From assembly GCA_022790685.1 (NCBI GenBank), contig JAAVXQ010000094.1:1-24529 (forward strand): a DNA stretch of 24,529 bases, read 5' to 3'. Made by a program: the position numbers and the translations under genes. Shown here piece by piece: positions 22,830-24,529 of this stretch (position 1 is the stretch's first letter; every line of letters begins with the position of its first letter). Origin of the DNA: Clostridia bacterium. Its GTDB lineage: Bacteria; Bacillota; Clostridia; TANB77; CAG-508. The notes beneath the pieces were generated by a model. It was not told where the DNA came from, searched no databases, and saw only the letters and a list, made by a program, of their open reading frames with translations.

Positions 22830-24529
22830 ATGAAAACCTTAGAAGAAATACATAAAATTAGAGAGGAAAAGAGAAAAGAATTAGATTTAAGGGTAAATAT
22901 TTCAGCAGATACACATGAAAAACATATATTAGTATGTCATGGTACAGGTTGTACATCTTCAAAATCAACACAAATTATAGAGAACTTTAGAAAGCTTATT
23001 GAAGAAAAAAATATACCAAATGTAAGGGTAATTCAAACAGGATGTTTTGGACTATGTGCAAAAGGTCCAATAGTTATAATAAGACCTGAAGATATTTTTT
23101 ATGCTATGGTAAAACCTGAAGATTGTGAAGAAATTATACAAAAACATATAGTAAATGGAGAGTTAGTACAAAGATTATTATGCAAAGATATTGATAATTC
23201 TGTAGTACAAAAACTAGATGAACTTAATTTTTATAAAAAACAAAAAAGAATAGCTCTTAAAAATTGTGGAGTAATAGATCCAGAAAATATAGATGAATAT
23301 ATTGCATTTGATGGATATAAAGCTTTAGAAAAAGTTTTAAAGGAAATGACTCCTGATGATGTTATAAATGAAATTACGGAATCGGGACTAAGAGGACGTG
23401 GTGGAGCTGGTTTCCCAACAGGTAAAAAGTGGTTATTTACAAAAATGGCTGTTGGAGATCAAAAATATGTAGTTTGTAATGCTGATGAAGGTGACCCTGG
23501 GGCTTTTATGGATAGAAGTATACTAGAAGGAGATCCTCACTGCGTTATAGAAGCAATGATGATAGCAGGGTATTGTATAGGAGCTGATAAAGGATATATA
23601 TATGTAAGAGCAGAATATCCAATAGCAGTAGAAAGATTTAAAGTAGCTATACAAAGTGCAAAAGAATATGGAATTCTTGGAAATAATATATTTGGAACAG
23701 ATTTTAATTTTGATTTGGAAATAAGACTAGGTGCAGGAGCATTTGTTTGTGGAGAAGAAACAGCACTTCTAGAATCTATAGAAGGAAAACGTGGTCAACC
23801 AAGATTAAAACCTCCTTTCCCAGCAAATGAAGGATTATGGGGAAAACCAACATTAATTAATAATGTTGAAACTTATGCAAATATTACAAAAATAATATTA
23901 AATGGTGCAAAATGGTATTCATCAATAGGAACAGAAAAATCAAAAGGAACAAAAGTATTTGCACTAGGAGGAAATGTAAATAACATAGGATTAGTAGAAG
24001 TTCCAATGGGTACTACTTTAAGAGAAATAGTATATGATATAGGTGGAGGAATTCCAAATGGAAGAGAGTTTAAAGCGGCTCAAACAGGAGGACCTTCAGG
24101 AGGTTGTATTCCAAAAGAACATTTAGATACACCAATAGACTATGAATCACTTCAAGCAATTGGATCAATGATGGGATCTGGTGGTTTAATAGTAATGGAT
24201 GATACTAAATGTATGGTAAATTTAGCTAAATTCTATTTAGGATTTACAGTAGATGAATCATGTGGAAAATGTACACCTTGTAGAATAGGAACAAAAAGAA
24301 TGCTTGAAATGCTTGAAAAAATAACAGAAGGAAAAGGTGAACCAGGAGATATAGAAAAATTAGAAAGACTAGCAATTAATATAAAATCAGCATCTGTATG
24401 TGGACTTGGACAATCAGCACCAAACCCAGTTTTAAGCACAATTAAATATTTTAGAGAAGAATATAGAGAACATATTGACTTTAAAGAATGTAAAGCTAGA
24501 GAATGTAAAGCATTAGTTAATTTACATAT
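22830..24529 (+). CDS. nuoF: NuoF-like NADH-binding subunit of a hydrogenase/dehydrogenase (3' end outside window)
   Basis: Open at the right edge after 566 codons. AGGAGG precedes the ATG. The order is an N-terminal thioredoxin-like [2Fe-2S] domain (ILVCHGTGCTSSKS, TGCFGLCAKGP), the FMN/NADH domain (LRGRGGAGFPTGKKW, CNADEGDPGAFMDR, GAGAFVCGEETALL), a SLBB domain, and the 4Fe-4S site ESCGKCTPCRIG near residue 480. The final visible residues (CKARECKAL) lead towards the extra ferredoxin-like C-terminus seen in HydB/HndC-type subunits. The N-terminal 2Fe-2S domain separates it from respiratory NuoF and supports an NAD(P)-linked, possibly electron-bifurcating, hydrogenase. The catalytic hydrogenase subunit would be expected just beyond the window. 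Confidence 0.93.
   Translation, partial: MKTLEEIHKIREEKRKELDLRVNISADTHEKHILVCHGTGCTSSKSTQIIENFRKLIEEKNIPNVRVIQTGCFGLCAKGPIVIIRPEDIFYAMVKPEDCEEIIQKHIVNGELVQRLLCKDIDNSVVQKLDELNFYKKQKRIALKNCGVIDPENIDEYIAFDGYKALEKVLKEMTPDDVINEITESGLRGRGGAGFPTGKKWLFTKMAVGDQKYVVCNADEGDPGAFMDRSILEGDPHCVIEAMMIAGYCIGADKGYIYVRAEYPIAVERFKVAIQSAKEYGILGNNIFGTDFNFDLEIRLGAGAFVCGEETALLESIEGKRGQPRLKPPFPANEGLWGKPTLINNVETYANITKIILNGAKWYSSIGTEKSKGTKVFALGGNVNNIGLVEVPMGTTLREIVYDIGGGIPNGREFKAAQTGGPSGGCIPKEHLDTPIDYESLQAIGSMMGSGGLIVMDDTKCMVNLAKFYLGFTVDESCGKCTPCRIGTKRMLEMLEKITEGKGEPGDIEKLERLAINIKSASVCGLGQSAPNPVLSTIKYFREEYREHIDFKECKARECKALVNLH

Overview
The window comes from a very AT-rich Bacillota genome, most likely an anaerobic clostridial lineage. 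The evidence is strong GGAGG-type ribosome binding sites, TTG/GTG starts, a ClpE-type unfoldase, a BofC-like sporulation protein, YibE/F, tandem pyrimidine-nucleoside phosphorylases, and a NuoE/NuoF pair of the soluble hydrogenase/dehydrogenase type beside a rubredoxin-like protein. The species cannot be named from sequence alone.

Layout. 1-678: 3' part of an AgrC-like GHKL histidine kinase. 884-1900: membrane-anchored protein with Asp/Asn-rich repeats. 2106-2774: ribosomal proteins L21 and L27 behind a strong promoter. 2889-4025: anchored SUMF1-fold protein. 4242-10057: aspS, an SH3-domain protein, comEC and a bofC-like gene, all in one direction behind one promoter. 10164-12473 (minus): ClpE-like ATPase. 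12749-14851: a DUF3298-like membrane protein and a YibE/F protein. 14930-16216 (minus): HtrA-type protease. 16382-21645: pilin-like protein, RNase HII, two tandem pyrimidine phosphorylases and an M18 aminopeptidase. 21908-24529: rubredoxin-like protein, NuoE-like, small membrane protein and NuoF-like (open at the right edge). No gene-free stretch exceeds 300 bases. I saw no tRNA, rRNA, CRISPR array, insertion sequence or phage gene.

The main discovery is a repeated recoding signal. Four genes (aspS, comEC twice, rnhB, and the second phosphorylase twice) are broken at six places in exactly the same way. The zero frame meets the codon CGG followed by A, and the protein continues only if the C is skipped so that GGA (glycine) is read. 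Every site is NNN-C-GGA with a valine or proline codon in front (CCT, GTT, GTA, GTT, CCT, GTT). By my manual scan of all real genes, CGG is never used in frame as arginine; CGA and CGC are also absent and CGT occurs about seven times. All six in-frame CGG codons are therefore frameshift sites, and every frameshift in the window is at a CGG codon. The restored glycine is a conserved family residue in most cases. The neighbouring phosphorylase paralogue carries uninterrupted CCT GGA and ATA GGA at the two homologous positions. This points to a translational system in which CGG is probably unassigned and CGGA triggers a +1 shift, or is read as a four-base glycine codon. It looks constitutive, because aspS is essential.
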